Source: Corinectria fuckeliana (lineage: Eukaryota > Ascomycota > Sordariomycetes > Hypocreales > Nectriaceae). Taken from it: a DNA stretch of 64,000 nucleotides. The stretch lies in NCBI GenBank assembly GCA_019137255.1, contig WPDH01000318.1:1-64000 (forward strand), in the 5' to 3' direction. The notes beneath the pieces are model-generated. The model made no database searches. It had not been told where the DNA came from and saw only the letters and a program-made list of their open reading frames with translations. This document shows positions 43,206 through 54,600 of this stretch, piece after piece. Both the position numbers and the translations under genes were made by a program. Numbering within the stretch: position 1 is the stretch's first letter; each line of letters opens with the position of its first letter.

Positions 43206-43724
43206 TTACCAGAGAGCGTCGGAGCACACCATCCACCGCAGCCGACACACAAATGTTGCCATACTAACAGCCAGGTCAACCGCAGTCGTGCGTATTTCCC
43301 CCCTCAGCGGCTCCTGTATGGTTCCGATCTTTCTCTTTGACGCAGTATAGACCACGATTGCAAACCGGGCGTAGTGCTCCTCACGAGACCACCCACTCTT
43401 GTCCGGGTTTGCCTGCGCGTAGCGGCAGGAAAGAGGCTCAAGCTCGGAGCGCTCCACCATGTCTTCCACGACCTTTTTGTCTGAAGGCTGAAAATCGAGA
43501 TTGTCGGCGCCGATGGCCAAGTGAGACAAGTGGTCGTCCCAGATCTCCTTGTACCCAGTCAAGATATCATCTTGGCATATGAACATTGAACGCTCGATAG
43601 TATCCGCCTCGTCTGCCTCGGCAATGTTCACAGACTCGATGATATCTGCCACGTCTGCCACGGTAATGTTCAAAGATCCCAGGAAATCCAGGTTGAGAAG
43701 TTGAGTAAGAATTTGATGTGACAT
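43206..43724 (-). CDS. Hypothetical protein, 172 aa
   Basis: A single ATG-to-TAA frame without obvious intron encodes an acidic N-terminal half and a more basic C-terminal half. No family is recognised, and there is no signal peptide or membrane span. Residues about 19-46 are a 14-residue tandem duplication (NITVADVADIIESV / NIAEADEADTIERS), matched by a 42-bp period in the DNA. The duplication keeping frame and the favourable codon pattern support a real gene. It could alternatively be one exon of a longer gene. Confidence 0.5.
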   Translation of the reverse strand: MSHQILTQLLNLDFLGSLNITVADVADIIESVNIAEADEADTIERSMFICQDDILTGYKEIWDDHLSHLAIGADNLDFQPSDKKVVEDMVERSELEPLSCRYAQANPDKSGWSREEHYARFAIVVYTASKRKIGTIQEPLRGEIRTTAVDLAVSMATFVCRLRWMVCSDALW

Positions 43725-44660
43725 ATCTGCAGCTTCTTTTGGTTTGACGGAGGAGGATTGTTTTGTGCTGTGAGTTGGAGTTGTGAGAGGGATAAGTTTC
43801 GTGCAACCATGCTTGAATTTATAGAAGTGGCCCGTATTTCCTCCCTCGCCTGGAACATTAATAATACCGTCAGCAAGGAGCCGCCATTGTTCATCGTTGA
43901 TATCGTGTCAAAGCGAATTGTCTAGATGAGACAAAGCAGGCGCTTTCAACGTGGCGCACCAGGTAGTCGTCTCTTAACCCACCAACAATGCCTTTGTTCA
44001 GGAACCTACGTGAAAAGCCTCGTCCTTGCCTTAGAGTCCGACCGTTGCCAACAACCTCCATGGAATCTCAAGGGTCGTTGCGAGGTGTTCTTCCTTCATA
44101 ACAAAGGATGTCGCAGCCTCGCCGACCCTGTGCTTTGTCAACCCTGTTCGCTTTGATCACCCGCATGTAGCTTGGTCAATCTCGCGCTTGATTCTCCACA
44201 GGAAAGTTAATCAGCTGCTCAAAATAGTCTAAGATGCTTCTAAAGCGTGACTTGGGCGTGGCAGTGAAGAGAGTAATGGAGGAGGAGTGATACAGATTGA
44301 CTTGCGCGATGGGAGTTCACTAGACAAGGGGCCTATCTGGTTCGGTGCAGAGTGACGGCAATTCAGCTCTCAAGATTGGCACAGGGTAAGTTAATGAGTA
44401 TTTTTATTTCGGCTCTGAATGATAATGGTGACTTAATATGCCTCTACGGCTTGCCTGGCATCCTACACTGCCTTGTTATCAGGGCTGTGCGAGTGGCTCT
44501 GTAGGGCTTTGTAGTGCTTAGTAGTGGAATAAATCTGACGCATTTTCAGATTGTGGCAAGCGGCAGTCAAAGCGATGGCTGCCAGCAAACTTGGCTCTGC
44601 CAAAGCCGCAAAATAAGCTCGGTGAGGGACGAAGCAGCACCGACGCCTTGAGCCACGGCC
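43725..44660. other. Divergent intergenic region
   Basis: About 0.9 kb lie between the divergent starts of the 172-aa protein (-) and the next + strand gene. No motif is singled out and no RNA gene is recognised. Confidence 0.45.
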
Positions 44661-45455
44661 ATGATCGCCGCACTGGACGCAGATTCCTTTGCTGCTGAGG
44701 TACCGGAGGTTCTGTCATCTGCGAGCAGGCGGCTGTTCCAAGAACGCAGATGGAATGAAAACCCATTTGCCGACATCGAGCTCATCCGATCTTGCGCATC
44801 CGAACCCCCGACAATCGCGGTAATCTCACAGGCGATGCGACCACCGTTCAAAGACCGGGACGCCTTCAATCTCGGCTGGACCGCCTTCCACGAGGTTGTC
44901 GATGAACTTCCCACCGAGGCGATGCGGCACTACCGCCCTGCCCTAGAAATGCTCTCCGCCGCAGAGCCTCTCGATGCGAGCACCGCATCATCACCCGACG
45001 CCGCAGCCACGACGTTGCAGCGGGAGAGCCAGGACTGGATACGCTACCTCGACGACCCCGAGGCCGCCTGGGTTCCGGCGCACAAGGCCGACCGCGTCGG
45101 CGAGCGCAGCCTGCAGGACCGGGTCGCGACGGCGGAGCAGATGCGCCCGCACGTCCCGGCGCTCCTCGGGTGGCTGGCCGATGCGAACTGGCCCCCGTTC
45201 CCGGAGGCGACGGTGGAGCCGATCCGGGACCTGTTTGCGAGGGAGCGGGGGGACGGTGGATGGCTGCTGAACGTGCTGGAGTTTGTGGCCGAGTGCGTCC
45301 CGGTCGGGCCGCTGTGGGAGGTGCTCAGGCCGGAGGTGCGGGCGATGGTGGATGATACCAGGGGGGATGAAGGTGACTGGGAGCTAGCAGATTGCGCACG
45401 ACGATGGTTGGCAACGCTGGAGGCGTGGAAGGGGCAGGTAACCATTAAAGAATAA
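44661..45455 (+). CDS. DUF5071-like protein, 264 aa
   Basis: An intronless ATG-to-stop frame. The C-terminal half (about residues 155-235) reads MRPHVPALLGWLADANWPP, then a helix pair, then VGPLWEVLRPEVRAM. The LL.WL.D.NWP motif resembles the DUF5071 helical-repeat domain, found in bacteria and fungi and of unknown function. The N-terminal half is helical and acidic without a recognised family. No signal peptide or membrane span is seen. The family assignment rests on the motif from memory and is moderate; that this is a protein-coding gene is more secure (GC-rich third positions, clean frame). Confidence 0.6.
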   Translation: MIAALDADSFAAEVPEVLSSASRRLFQERRWNENPFADIELIRSCASEPPTIAVISQAMRPPFKDRDAFNLGWTAFHEVVDELPTEAMRHYRPALEMLSAAEPLDASTASSPDAAATTLQRESQDWIRYLDDPEAAWVPAHKADRVGERSLQDRVATAEQMRPHVPALLGWLADANWPPFPEATVEPIRDLFARERGDGGWLLNVLEFVAECVPVGPLWEVLRPEVRAMVDDTRGDEGDWELADCARRWLATLEAWKGQVTIKE

Positions 45456-46227
45456 AAGCAGCCGTTCCACCTTGGCCATGGAAAGAGACGTGTCTGCTCC
45501 AGGTCCGCACCAACGGGCCGGGGTGTCTACGATAGCCTCACCTCCATCCAACAAAGCAAATGCGACTGGCGAGGGAAACCATTGAAGACGGCTGGCACGC
45601 GCGCTGAAGGCAATCATACATAACAAATGCGCCCACTCCAGCCAGCCAGTCAGCCCACCCGACGAAGGCACCGGCCGGCCTATTCTTATCCGCATCGCGG
45701 GGTGCATCACGATTGCGCGCGCTTACCAGCACCGCATCATTGGTGCCATGCGTCCTTCGCTGCGGGTCTGGCCACCGGTCCACCACCACGGCCTTTGCAA
45801 GTTCCCACGCACCGTGGCCGAATGGGCGGTCAGCCGTGGCCCGGCACGTTCGAGACCGGCCGCGTGTGAGGAGTGATTGGGAAGCGTGGGATCGCCGCCT
45901 TTCTGTGACGGGCATGGTCGCTGTGATGGAAGGATCCCTGCCGCAATGGCTGGCCTGACTTAGACCGTGTGTCGGCCCAGGCCGAATAACTAGGTCGGTA
46001 GGACGACGGCATTTCCTTTTATTGCCTTGCTCTCCTCCTCCCAAGCCTGGATCGGGTTCGTTTCTTCTATTCACTCGCAGGCGAGACTGATAACTGCTGG
46101 TCAACTATTTTCCCTAATAATCATCCATCCAAGCCTCGACGCATCCATCACCAACGACGACAAACACAGAACCACCCAACCAACAACACAGGCACTCTCT
46201 TCAAAGTACCCTCGCACCACAACCACC
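45456..46227. other. Intergenic region
   Basis: No gene is recognised. The last 200 bp on + are A/C-rich (for example 46140-46227) and look like the 5' leader of the small membrane-protein gene that starts at 46228. Confidence 0.45.
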
Positions 46228-46491
46228 ATGGGCGGCAACCTCTCCTCGACGTTCGTGCCCGACACCTCGGGCGTTGTCTTCAGCCACCAAGACCGGGCCT
46301 CGGGCCTGCGGCTCATCGTCTTCTGGGCGGCCTCCCTCTACGGCTGCGCGATGATCTTCAGCACCTGCGCCCTCATCGACCGGTGGAAGGGGCCCTACGA
46401 CAAGATCAGAACGGGGTTCGGGTCCGTCATGGCGGCGTTGTTGCTGTCCACGGCTTGGCCGGTGGTGATGGCGTACCTGCTGATGTCGTGA
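46228..46491 (+). CDS. Small membrane protein, 87 aa, with putative N-myristoylation signal
   Basis: The ATG in a favourable context (CAACCACCATGG) opens a short intronless frame. MGGNLSS fits the N-myristoylation rule (Gly2, Ser6). Two hydrophobic segments follow, about residues 28-48 (RLIVFWAASLYGCAMIFSTC) and 65-86 (VMAALLLSTAWPVVMAYLL), separated by a short basic loop (DRWKGPYDKIR). No family is recognised. Dual lipid and helix anchoring in a membrane is inferred. Confidence 0.6.
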   Translation: MGGNLSSTFVPDTSGVVFSHQDRASGLRLIVFWAASLYGCAMIFSTCALIDRWKGPYDKIRTGFGSVMAALLLSTAWPVVMAYLLMS

Positions 46492-47017
46492 CGGAGCGGG
46501 CTTCGAGAGTGGCGGTGATGACACGCGGGTATGCGAATCGGAGAACAGGACGGCGCGTCTTTATGGATCGGCAATGGGAAGGCATGGGAAGGAAACACAC
46601 GGCCATGTTGGATTTGTAAACTACGGACTGAACGGTTATCAGCGAATTGCCTTGCTTCGACGGCGTTGAACGACGCGAGCAACCTCGATCGTGCGAGATG
46701 GAAAGGGAGGACCGATATTCAGCGACACGGGCTGGGAATGCGCCCACTACTTTATTTAATACAATAAATATCCGAAGAATTTAGAATTTGTGGCTATCAT
46801 ACCTCTGCTGTACTTCGTATCTCTCGGCCGTGCAAAGTACTCAGCTCCCTTACCCTTAAACTAGCCGTCCAGCATAAAGCCCACCTCTGCTGACGTTGCT
46901 CTGGCCTGTCCGGCTTCTCTTGCCAATCATCAATTCAGGCATGTCTAAGCGACGAGATATTGTCTTCATCGTCCTCAAGTGGATTGGACAGAACCTTCCC
47001 GTCATTCCCCATTGTGA
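46492..47017. other. 3' region between two convergent genes
   Basis: About 0.5 kb after the small membrane-protein gene and downstream of the minus-strand CofD-like gene. Nothing specific is seen. Confidence 0.45.
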
Positions 47018-48570
47018 TCAGCCCACCAACGTGTTCCGCCGGCTCCGATCCGAGCGGGAGTCCTTTCTGCCGATAATGGATTCAAGGGCCTGTGTGAGAG
47101 CCTTCGCATCATATCTCCCACCCCTCCCCGCCTCGTCCTTCGGGCCGTAGAGCCTCGTCGCATCAATCCCTAGCTGGCCGAATTGCCGCTTGTCGACCTT
47201 GGGCGCGCTCGGCCCCTCGATGTAGATGACATGGGTGACGTACTGGCAGTACTCGTCTTCGTCGGGCTTCGGGAGGCCCCGCGAGTCGGTGCAGGCGTTT
47301 GCGATGGCGGCCACAAAGTCCAAGCCGGAGAACGGGTCTGTGGATGGCCCGGTTTCGCGATCGGTAGTGCCGTTCAGTATCAGGATCTTGTTTCGGATCA
47401 AGGGACTGGATATGGCCTGACCCACTCCCCGGAGAACAAGACTAGGTATTAGCGACGTAAAGAGAGACCCGATGCTGTAGACTATGCTGTTTGTGGCACG
47501 AAGTGCGTCCAAGACTCGCGGGTTGGCGGGAATCCTGATTTCCTGGCCGTATGGGTTGATGTACCATATCCGGTCGATCCTGGAGGGGAGATCTTCCTCC
47601 TGGTCCTTGGAAAAGTCAATGGCGGGCCGTCTCAGTGCGGGAAGTGTGCCTGGCATGTTTGCGTCCTCCACCTTGTCGTGCTCCCACGTCTCGTGTCTCA
47701 TGAGCGCGGGACTGTGCATCCCGGCGCTGGTTCCGGGAACCGCAGCCGTGGGCGCGCTGGGGTGGGAGATGTCGTTCTGGCCGGTGATGACGGTGCCATC
47801 CTTCAAGCCAGCAGCAATGTGATGGGCAAAGTTCGAGTTGAGCGCCGGCAGGACAGCAATACGGTCGGGGACTGCGCAGATGGAGCTCAGGAGGTAGATG
47901 GCGGCCTCGAAGCTGCCGGTGGACAGCCTGGCGCCCGTGAGGAACAGGTTGCCTATGCTCGCGCCGGAGTAGTCGAACCTGCTGCTGGGCCTCATCCGCT
48001 TGATGACTTCGAGATTGAAGCTGTTCAGGTACGAGCGTATAAGTTCGCGCTTCGGCGACGAGATGTCGGCCCAGAGCGGGTGCGATGCTTCCAGAATCTC
48101 AAACCACTCGGCCCTCGCCTCGCCATAGACCTTCGGCAGACGGTGGTTGAAGAAGTGCTTGATGGCCGCCGTCTCCGAGCCCCCGTCGTCGGGGATGAGC
48201 CTCACCAATCGTGACCTCACGTCTCCAATGCCTAGCTTGCAGGTCAGCCAAGCTGAGTGGGACTCGTCCTGCATCGGCGAGTAGTTAGTGTAGGGGCGGT
48301 ACCTGGCCCGCCAAAGACCCGGATCAGCTCGCTGGTGCTTCCGCCGTTGTCCGAGATGGGGATCACATAGCTGAGCTTGCACTGGTTGGCTTCCCGGACG
48401 CTCTCAAAGACGTCTACGAGATTGTTCGCGGCGCTCCCGCCGGAAAAGACGACGATGCCGCTCAGGGTGGCGGGGGTTGGAGTGCCGATGGTCCAGGGCG
48501 TGTTCCGTCCGGCTGGCCTGCTTCCACTTGGGAGCTGGAGTCCACTATGGTTGAAGCTATTCTGAGCCAT
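47018..48570 (-). CDS. CofD/UPF0052-family protein (2-phospho-L-lactate transferase-like fold)
   Basis: Two exons, 48303-48570 and 47018-48231, encode about 493 aa; the 71-nt intron is phase 1 with a weak GTACCG donor, CTGAC branch and CTAG acceptor. The N-terminus carries GIVVFSGGSAANNLVDVF (about residues 38-55) and PISDNGGSTSELIRVFGGPGIGDVRSRL, the nucleotide-sugar/phosphate-binding signature of the CofD/YvcK superfamily. GASIGNLFLTGAR and FEAAI..LSSIC.VP follow, then IWYINPYGQEI, YSIGSLFTSLIPSL and ILILNGT.DRET. Archaeal and actinobacterial CofD makes coenzyme F420. Fungi lack that pathway, so the substrate here is unknown. Splicing restores the canonical GGPG-IGD-RSR join, which supports the intron despite its weak donor. 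Confidence 0.85.
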
Positions 48571-49425
48571 GGAAAGACTCGCGCAACCACTGCAATTCCC
48601 GGGGGATCAAGTTGTCGACTGTTCAATAGAAGCTGACAGCTGTCCAGAGTCGTCATTGTTGCTGGGCCTCTGGTCCATGACTTTACCGGGGCATCCTTAG
48701 CCGGATTTCGCCAGGTCACTAGGTATGGATAGTTGCATCTCACCATCCATCAAGGCCCTTCCTCGACTACCTAGGCCTACGGCTTGAGGCTGACCGGCGA
48801 GTGCAAGAAAATATAAGCTTAAATTCACGATGCATCTAAAAGTCCGACGTCAGAGCCGCCGGACCTGTGTACGGAGTACCGCAGTAATCACCGTCTGCGA
48901 AATGATTCCATGCCATCCATCCACTAACTACCGCGTAACGTTATCTACGCGGGTAGCACCTCGGCAGTTCGGACAGCCCAACCCAATGAGGCAGAGTTCC
49001 CCCTCACAGATCCTGTCTCTGCCACGCCCACGGCCGTTCATGGAGCCGACCTTCCGAATCAAGCATTAAGGTACTGGCTGTACAGTAGGTAGCCAAGCAA
49101 CAAGTAGCGTGCCATCTCTGAATCAGCATGTTTCTCCCCGCCGTCGATCACGTCAAACACTTGGAAGGCCCCACGACCGACGTCAGGAAGCCCTTTGTCC
49201 GGACGGTTGGAGCTGGACGGAGTGGACAAGAAGTCCGCGATCCCACTTATCCTTACAAATCAACCCAAATCTCAAAGGGCCGGCACATCCTAAAGAGAAG
49301 CACCTATGCTACCCTTTGCAGCACTCTATATCTGAACGGCAAACCACCTGAAAAATAATCAGCAGCCACACCGACTCTCACTTTTCACGTCTCCCGACCT
49401 TCCGGCAACTGACTCAGAACTCAAC
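48571..49425. promoter_or_regulatory. Divergent promoter region between the CofD-like and MDR genes
   Basis: This 0.86-kb spacer separates the starts of the CofD-like (-) and oxidoreductase (+) genes. No specific element can be named and no gene is seen. Confidence 0.45.
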
Positions 49426-50598
49426 ATGGCGCCAACCATCCCAACTACGATTAAGCAGTGGAGTACCACCAACCAGAAGGGTTTCGACTCCCTCAAGTTT
49501 TCCGAGCAACCCCTGGCAGAGCTCGGCGACAGCGAGGTCCTTGTCAAGAGTAGGCTTCCGAACCCCAACTCCTCCCAAGTTCGAGCCTCAGCTAACCGCC
49601 TGAATAGTCCAGGGCGCTTCCCTCAACGTGTGTAACCTTGATCGCTACTCGACACAGCGCAACACAGTTCACTAACCCTTCCACAGTATCGCGATCTCAT
49701 TATTGCCACCGGCCAGTACCCATGGGGAATTACTCCTGACGTCGTCCCCGGCTCCGATGGTGCTGGCACCGTTTTGGCTGTTGGCAAGAACGTGAAGCGG
49801 TTCAAGACGGGCGATGAAGTCATCACCCTCTTCAACCAGGCTCACATCGGCGGTTCGCTCGACAGTGTGAGCATGAAGACCGGTCTCGGCGGTGCAATTA
49901 ACGGCACACTTCGCACCGTCGGGGCTTTCAACGAGGAGGGCCTCGTGCACAAGCCCTCCAACTTGAGCTTCATCGAGGCATCGACCCTCACTTGTGCTGG
50001 ATTGACGGCCTGGAATGCCCTCTTCGGCCTCTCGGACAAAACGCTTCTGGCCGGTCAGTGGGTCCTGACCCAGGGCACTGGTGGCGTCAGCATCTTTGGA
50101 GTCCAGTTCGCCAAGGCTGCTGGAGCAAGGGTTATCGCGACGACGAGCTCGAGCGAGAAGGCCAAGCTGCTGGAGAAGCTCGGCGCCGACCACATTATCA
50201 ACTACAAGGACACGCCGGAATGGGGCGCAAAGGCAAAGGAGCTGACCGGCGGAGTCGGCGTCGACCACGTCATCGAAGTCGCGGGCCCAGCATCGATGAA
50301 GCAGAGTCTTGAAAGCATCAAGCTAGACGGCGTCATCACCATCATCGGGTTCGTTGGCGGCGAGGCGAAGGACCAGCCAGGATTCCTTGAGAACCTGACT
50401 CGTGTTTGCACCACGCGAGGCATTCTTGTCGGGAACAGGGGCCAGATGGAGGACATGTGCCGTGCGGTTGAGGCTAACCCTGAGAAGCTTCGTCCTGTCA
50501 TTGACTCCAAGGTCTTTACTTTCGACAAGGTCAAGGAGGCTTACGAGTACCAGTGGTCGGGCAAGCACCAGGGCAAGGTCTGCATCGAAGTGAACTGA
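49426..50598 (+). CDS. MDR-superfamily NAD(P)-dependent alcohol dehydrogenase / quinone-oxidoreductase-like
   Basis: Three exons, 49426-49549, 49608-49627 and 49687-50598, give about 351 aa. The middle exon is only 20 nt and supplies most of IQGASLN, which continues into YRDL; introns are 58 and 59 nt. Landmarks are the GroES-like fold (VLVKIQGASLNYRDL, ATGQYPWG, VPGSDGAGTVLAVG, RFKTGDEV), the substrate/cofactor region (LTCAGLTAWNALFG), and the Rossmann motif VLTQGTGGVSIFGVQFAKAAGA (about residues 130-150) followed by IATTSSSEKA. GSDGAG stands where zinc ADHs have the GHE catalytic-zinc site, so this is probably a zinc-free enzyme. The substrate is unknown. It was called by family only. Confidence 0.88.
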
Positions 50599-51004
50599 AC
50601 GTATCATTTGCAGATTAATACAATGTTATTTTGAAGCAATGGGGGATGATAATCAGTGCAGCTACCCAGATTATTGAACTTGATTACTGTGAAGCCTGAC
50701 TATTCTAGGGACACGTCCACAAAGCGCTGCGGCCGCGTAAGGTGTAGCATTTCCGCCGGGAAGTTCTATTGTGTGCATGATTGAGATGCATTGCGCCGTG
50801 CTAGGACACCCGGCCCATCGCCCGACATCCGTGTAAGACGGTTTGATCCCCGGCACCAACCCAAGCACGGCTGAACATTGATCTTATTCGCACATCCATG
50901 ACGCACCCGCGCGTTGTGATACCACCCGCCTGACCGCCACCTCCTTGCTTCCCCGTATTTCAGCTATCCTACTTTCCAGTTGGCAGTCTCTCCCGAGCCT
51001 TGAC
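50599..51004. terminator. 3' region between convergent genes
   Basis: About 0.4 kb between the stops of the MDR gene (+) and the GPI-anchored protein gene (-). No gene is seen. Confidence 0.4.
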
Positions 51005-51682
51005 CTAAATCAGCAGAGCGGCGACACCAGCCAGCAAGCCACCAGCCACGTTGATGCCGTACGACGCAGCGCCGTTGACAATGGCAGTCGTGGTAGCTGT
51101 GGCAGAGACAGTCGTCCCGTTGGGCGTGGTGCCGTTGTAGCCATGCGTAGGGACGATTGGCGCGGGAGTCGTTGCTGGCTGGACGTAGGTCTCAGTCTCG
51201 CTCTGAAACTTCTTGCTCTTGGTATAGGGCTCCTCCGTCTTGGCGGTATATTCTTCAGCCGGTGCAGTGGTGGTGGGCTCTTCAGCCAGGACAACAGAGC
51301 TAGTCGTCTCAGAGGGATGCTCGTAGTCGTCGTCGGTGGCGGTCGATGCACCCACGCTGGTAGAAGCCTCAACCTTGCCAGAAACAACGATGGTGCTGGT
51401 GCAAACGTCGGTGCTGGCGCCGCCAGCTCCCTGGCAAGTCTCACCCTTGGGGCAGCAGCCGTACTCCCCGCTGTAGCTGAGGAGGCAGGCGGACGTCGAA
51501 GGGCAGCCTCCATCTCCGCCCGGGCAGCAAGTCCACGAGAGGTCGATGCAGCCGTCGCCGCAGTCCTTTTGTCCCTGGTCGCTGCACGGAACCTTGTAGA
51601 GCCCCCGCTCCGTGAGGAAAGGGTTGGCAATGGCGGCGAGGGCGCCAGCCGCTGGGAGGGTGAAGAGGATGAGCTTGTTCAT
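51005..51682 (-). CDS. GPI-anchored Cys-rich, Ser/Thr-rich cell-surface protein, 225 aa
   Basis: The intronless frame starts at the ATG at 51682, because MNKLILFTLPAAGALAAIA is a signal peptide; the longer upstream frame lacks support. Residues about 30-85 form a Cys-rich module (PCSDQGQKDCGDGCIDLSW, TCCPGGDGGCPSTSACL, GCCPKGETC). A long Ser/Thr/Glu/Pro-rich stalk follows, likely O-glycosylated, then two Asn-Gly-Thr-Thr/Val sequons. A hydrophobic tail (GINVAGGLLAGVAALLI) after a small-residue NGAAS region is typical of a GPI-attachment signal. Location at the plasma membrane or cell wall is inferred; function is unknown. Confidence 0.82.
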   Translation of the reverse strand: MNKLILFTLPAAGALAAIANPFLTERGLYKVPCSDQGQKDCGDGCIDLSWTCCPGGDGGCPSTSACLLSYSGEYGCCPKGETCQGAGGASTDVCTSTIVVSGKVEASTSVGASTATDDDYEHPSETTSSVVLAEEPTTTAPAEEYTAKTEEPYTKSKKFQSETETYVQPATTPAPIVPTHGYNGTTPNGTTVSATATTTAIVNGAASYGINVAGGLLAGVAALLI

Positions 51683-54600
51683 ATTGGATGAGTTGGAAGC
51701 GAGTGCTGGGTCGGGCAAGGATTGGCCTTTTGAGGGATCGCGGGGGTTTATACAGAGGAGCGGAAAGGATATGGAGAGAGCAATGGTTGAAAGCGAGAGG
51801 GAATGGATGTTCGACGTGTTGTATTTGTATCTAGATGGCGGATTACTCGTTGCATATACGGCTGTCGGCGTCTTCAGCTCATCAGCCAAGGAAACAGCCC
51901 GTGTTGGCCGAGACCGTTTCCACCTCGCCGCGCGCGAACATATCGCTCTGGATGATTGGATGATCCTTGGCAAACACGAACCTGCAAGGGACTGGCGACG
52001 TGTTTCCCCCGTCCTACATTCATTCTTCCCGATCACCATTGGCGGTTGGTCGATCCTTCGGGATGGTGGCTGTCTCACCATTGTCGAGTACCGATGCAGC
52101 AGGGAACCAGGCATGAGGAAAGCGAAGACCACAGCTGGTCTGGGCACGACGTCTTTTCTCTCTCCGCATGAGCTTAGTCCCAAGTGTTTCTATTTATGAC
52201 ATATATTACTGCAGTAGGTTGCGTGTTCTGAACGCTACTCCGGCAAATACCGAGCTTTCAACTTGACTCGGTGTTAATGGCCGTTCCTGCTAGTTTCTAG
52301 CATAATTTTGATGGCCATGCCTTGAATGGTTCTCCTATGTAGCAGGTAGTTTGTTTCATTTTGACATGAGCTGCATCAATTGCTGCGCCAACGGTCACGT
52401 TCATCTGAGTACCGCCATCCAAGCTCGGAGGCCGGACCAGATGCAAAGAGCCGCGTTTACAGCCACAGCCAGCACGAGAACGCCATGTCGGAGGTGTGAC
52501 GGTCTGTGTGAGTGTAGTACAGCATACCGCTCGAGGCTTAGCATCGTGTTTCCAAATTTCAGAAGAACGGTGGTCAAGCATGTGTTACAAAAAGGAAGGC
52601 CAGGTCCGTAGCACAAAGACCAGGACTTTTGAAATTTCTCCCACGCCAGCTCACGCTTATAGTAAGTCTACAGATAATGAACTTTTTTGGACCCAGACTC
52701 TTTTGCACATGCCGCCCTCTAACCTTACAGCGGCGATCAAACCTAGCGAGTTGCCGATTCTCGGAGACAGGAGAACCCGGACAATCCTGGATTGCTTCTT
52801 CTGTCGGTCCAAGAGCCTTCCACCATCACCTTTGGTCTAGAAACATGGCCAATGAGGGTTTTTCGAACTAAATACCCATGTCTGAACGAGTTTTCCCGTG
52901 CAACCCATCGTATTTATGCCGCCTCGCTATGCGTATCCAGCAGGGCCTTCACTGCAGCTGAACCGGTCGTGCAACCACCACGTGTTGAGCATTGAGAGGT
53001 TGTCTGACATAAGGACTTCTAAGCCGTAAGCAAATGGTACCTGCATTAGCCTATGTTTCGAATCAAGCCCTCATCGCGGTTCTCACGGCTCGTCAGATTG
53101 CTACCTCGTTGGCGTTGCCCACAGAAACAACACGATTAGCACTAGGTATTTATCACCTCTTGAGTTTCAATGGTTTCTGCGTCTCGCTGTAGGACCGTAG
53201 CTATTCCATATCGTAGAGCTCAGCAACCAGCGCACACGAGCTAGGGTGTAAGTTAACACATTTGGAGAGCTAGATACATACAGCCCTTAAACCACATATG
53301 GAGACTTGCTTTATGAGGTCAATCGAGATACAAATTGTCTCTGGTTAGCCAGGTATTTAATTAAGGGTCTCGGTCGATGAAGGCCTGAGAACGCCAATTA
53401 AAGAGACGTCTTCCTCTTAGACTTTACTGGTCTTGCGAACCTACTCTATTTGTTAAGAATGGCTGGGGTGTTCGGCAACATGTTCAAACAGCGTCTAATT
53501 CGACCGATTAACGTTGGGTGAGGTTAGTTACGCCTTTAGGTATGGACAACGATAAGAGCAAAGACGTGGCAAAAACAAGGTTAGGGCGTTTAGTAGCGAT
53601 ATCGACGAAAGGTATAAACGATTATAGGTCACTTTCTTACGGACAAGTCACTCCGTTCACTGAAGACGATGCATCATACCAGTGGAAAGTATCACAAATG
53701 CCAGACTAGCTCTAACATATTCTTTTTACTGAACCTATGGCTTTTAATAAATGTGACAATGCGAACAGATTAACTCCTTCCAGGAGCCAAAAGTCGGTCG
53801 GGCAGGATCTAGTCCGTCTAACTTCAATTGTCTAGTACAGAAGTTCTCCAGGCAAGAGTATCTTGCTCTGCGTCAGTCTTATATTATCCAACATCCTCCG
53901 GAGTATTTGTCCATGATTTCTTTACACCTCCCCACACGCAGTGGATTGTCGCTCTCGACGTTGAGATTAGCTAAGATTGAGCAACCTCTTCCCCTCGGTA
54001 TTAATCATCTTATTCAAGAACTATCTGACTTCGGGAGACCAGTCGTCACTGTTGGAGTATACATACACGCATTACACTCACTGGAGAGTAGAGTCTTCAA
54101 TGGGCTGCCTGTTCGTCATTTCCCGGTTTGCTTCAGCCTCTCAGGATCTGTCTAGTCTCGCAAATCCTTTTCAACGTCTTGTAATATTTGCGTCGCCATG
54201 ACAAACTTTTCTTCCACCTTATGTCATTTTGGCAAATGTCAAGCCAGTTTCTAAGAACATATTGGGGGCCAATACTAGCCAGTGCAGATCACTGCGGCTC
54301 AACAGAGGTAGATACGTAAGAAGCGGAACTAAAGGACGATTTTGGGCCGCGGCGGGTTAAACTGAAAGCATTGCTCTTAATCTTGAACGTCAGGCCAATG
54401 AAGTCGAGACACTCATGTTATTAGTAAACTAGTAGCCCGTTACTGACTCGCCTGGCTTTCCTCGTAGTCTGTTTGCCCCTGTCCCATCACGACCCGGTGC
54501 CTGCGGCTCCGATGCTAGCGTTTTTCTTAGCCGGTCGATCTATCAAAATGCACGACGCAGTCCGGCGCAAAGCCTTGACAACAATGGCAGATCTAAGCCT

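Noticed and set aside
47678..48214. 178-codon + strand frame opposite the CofD-like gene
   Set aside because: It is an antisense shadow; the minus strand has clear CofD motifs.
50790..50870. tRNA-like B-box resemblance (GGTTTGATCCC)
   Set aside because: No matching A-box, acceptor stem or anticodon arm could be drawn. No tRNA, 5S rRNA or CRISPR array was found anywhere in the window.
51612..52199. 195-codon + strand frame antisense to the 5' end of the GPI-anchored protein gene
   Set aside because: It lies opposite a well-supported signal-peptide gene and its promoter and has no domain of its own.
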